NCBI GenBank assembly: GCA_031274385.1
Contig: JAISQH010000060.1
Location: 1-5,232, forward strand
Direction of reading: 5' to 3'
Length of the DNA stretch: 5,232 nucleotides
Origin: Planctomycetaceae bacterium
GTDB lineage: Bacteria > Planctomycetota > Planctomycetia > Pirellulales > Thermoguttaceae
Under the pieces are notes generated by a model. It did not search any database. It was given only the letters and a program-made list of their open reading frames with translations, and was not told the origin of the DNA. Shown piece after piece: positions 4,394-5,232 of this stretch (positions are counted from its first letter, which is position 1; each line of letters opens with the position of its first letter). A program made the translations under genes and the position numbers.

Positions 4394-5232
4394 ATGAAAT
4401 ATCCTGTTATCAGAAATACTCAATACGATTATTTGGGGCAGTCTTATGCGTCGTTGTATCCCAACCTGCATAAGTATCCGGCAGCGATGTTGCCCCAAAT
4501 CGGAATTGATATTTTAAGGGAATTTAAGATTTCAAAAGGCAGCCTCCTTGATCCTTACTGCGGTTCCGGTTCTTCTTTTGCCAGCGGACTGGAATGCGGG
4601 TTAACCGAAATGGCGGGTTACGATATTAACCCGTTGGCAGTGTTAATATCAAAAGTAAGATTTACGCGGTTGTCAATCCCGGAAACACTTGAAATTCGGC
4701 AAACTTTCCGAAACGATTTTTACGAATTTTTGAAAGACGAAAACAACATAAAAAAATTGAAAAGACCTTCCATTACAAATATTCAATTTTGGTTTTCCGA
4801 AGAAGTCATCACCAACTTAACCATTCTTAAACATTTTATTGATAAAATTAAAAACGAACAAATTAAAAATTTTTTTCTAATTCCCTTTTCTGAAACGGTA
4901 CGAGAATGTTCTTATACAAGAAACTGTGAGTTCAAACTTTATCGGATGAAATCGGAAGATATACTTCGTTTTAATCCCGATGTTATTGGAATATTTTTTA
5001 AGAAATTGGAGGATACGATTTATTTGTACACAAATTTTTATTCTGATAAATTAGAGAAAAATGTAAAAATTGATGTACACGCTTCGACATTCCAACCGAA
5101 AAATAAAATTTTTGATGTAGTATTAACAAGTCCGCCTTACGGTGACAGCCGGACAACAGTTGCCTACGGGCAGTTTTCAACATTTTCCAACGAATGGCTC
5201 GGAATTAAAAACGCACGAAAAATCGACAAAAT
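4394..5232 (+). CDS. DNA methyltransferase, probably N4-cytosine, 3' truncated by window
   Basis: The frame is open from the ATG at 4394 to the window edge (279 full codons), so the C-terminus is missing from view. The product transfers a methyl group from S-adenosylmethionine to an exocyclic amino group in DNA. Near the N-terminus LHKYPAAMLPQI (25-36) resembles the H-x-YPA motif of amino-methyltransferases. The SAM-binding motif I, LLDPYCGSGSS, is at 51-61, followed by GYDINPLAVLISK (motif II region). The catalytic motif IV SPPYGDS is at 246-252. SPPY rather than DPPY favours N4-methylcytosine. About 185 residues separate motif I from IV, leaving room for a target-recognition region. The gene is clearly richer in A+T (AAA, TTT, ATT codons) than atpA and atpG, suggesting transfer. 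No intact restriction endonuclease is visible. The TdeIII-like remnant at 2386-2541 could be its former partner, since M.MjaII is, as I recall, an N4C enzyme. Confidence 0.9.
   Translation, partial: MKYPVIRNTQYDYLGQSYASLYPNLHKYPAAMLPQIGIDILREFKISKGSLLDPYCGSGSSFASGLECGLTEMAGYDINPLAVLISKVRFTRLSIPETLEIRQTFRNDFYEFLKDENNIKKLKRPSITNIQFWFSEEVITNLTILKHFIDKIKNEQIKNFFLIPFSETVRECSYTRNCEFKLYRMKSEDILRFNPDVIGIFFKKLEDTIYLYTNFYSDKLEKNVKIDVHASTFQPKNKIFDVVLTSPPYGDSRTTVAYGQFSTFSNEWLGIKNARKIDK

Noticed and set aside
1..5232. tRNA, rRNA, CRISPR array or riboswitch
   Set aside because: No cloverleaf, rRNA segment, regular repeat-spacer pattern or recognised aptamer core was seen in the spacers.

Overview
The window carries two core F-type ATP synthase genes, atpA (alpha subunit, 562-2067) and atpG (gamma subunit, 3202-4194), both on the + strand. 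They are separated by about 1.1 kb of accessory DNA and followed by an unrelated DNA methyltransferase gene that runs off the right edge. From memory, the alpha and gamma N-termini resemble Planctomycetota sequences (for example the gamma start MAKSRALDKRRKS and an enlarged gamma of 330 aa). A planctomycete or close PVC relative of moderate GC content is therefore my best guess, but it is inferred and untested.

Layout: 1-561 is AT-rich and appears non-coding. It holds short repeats (a tandem CTTTGCG element near 81-100 and three copies of ACGCTATG between 371 and 483), and atpA follows with a clear ribosome binding site. After atpA come a small GC hairpin and a good Shine-Dalgarno with ATG at 2119. 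This ATG opens only a 23-codon frame that ends soon after a run of ten A. Broken coding sequence then continues to 2541. Its last part looks like the C-terminal tail of a TdeIII/MjaII-type restriction endonuclease. Next is a tightly overlapping toxin-antitoxin pair: an 82-aa antitoxin (2541-2789) and a 131-aa PIN-domain toxin (2786-3181). atpG starts 20 bases after the toxin stop and has no Shine-Dalgarno of its own. After a 199-base gap, an AT-rich DNA methyltransferase with DPYCGSG and SPPY motifs (probably N4-cytosine) occupies 4394-5232 and is truncated by the window edge.

Interpretation: the alpha and gamma subunits normally lie adjacent in atp operons, usually with atpH upstream and atpD/atpC downstream. 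Here neither atpH nor atpD is visible, and selfish modules (restriction-modification remnants and a toxin-antitoxin pair) occupy the spaces. The most interesting reading is that mobile DNA inserted exactly at the atpG start codon. The original SD and an ATGGC copy would remain at 2107-2123, while the present atpG begins with a second ATGGC copy but no SD. I see no evidence of a wholly new molecular system. The notable points are this disrupted essential operon, possible restriction-modification pieces on both sides of atpG, and a possible -1 slippery site.
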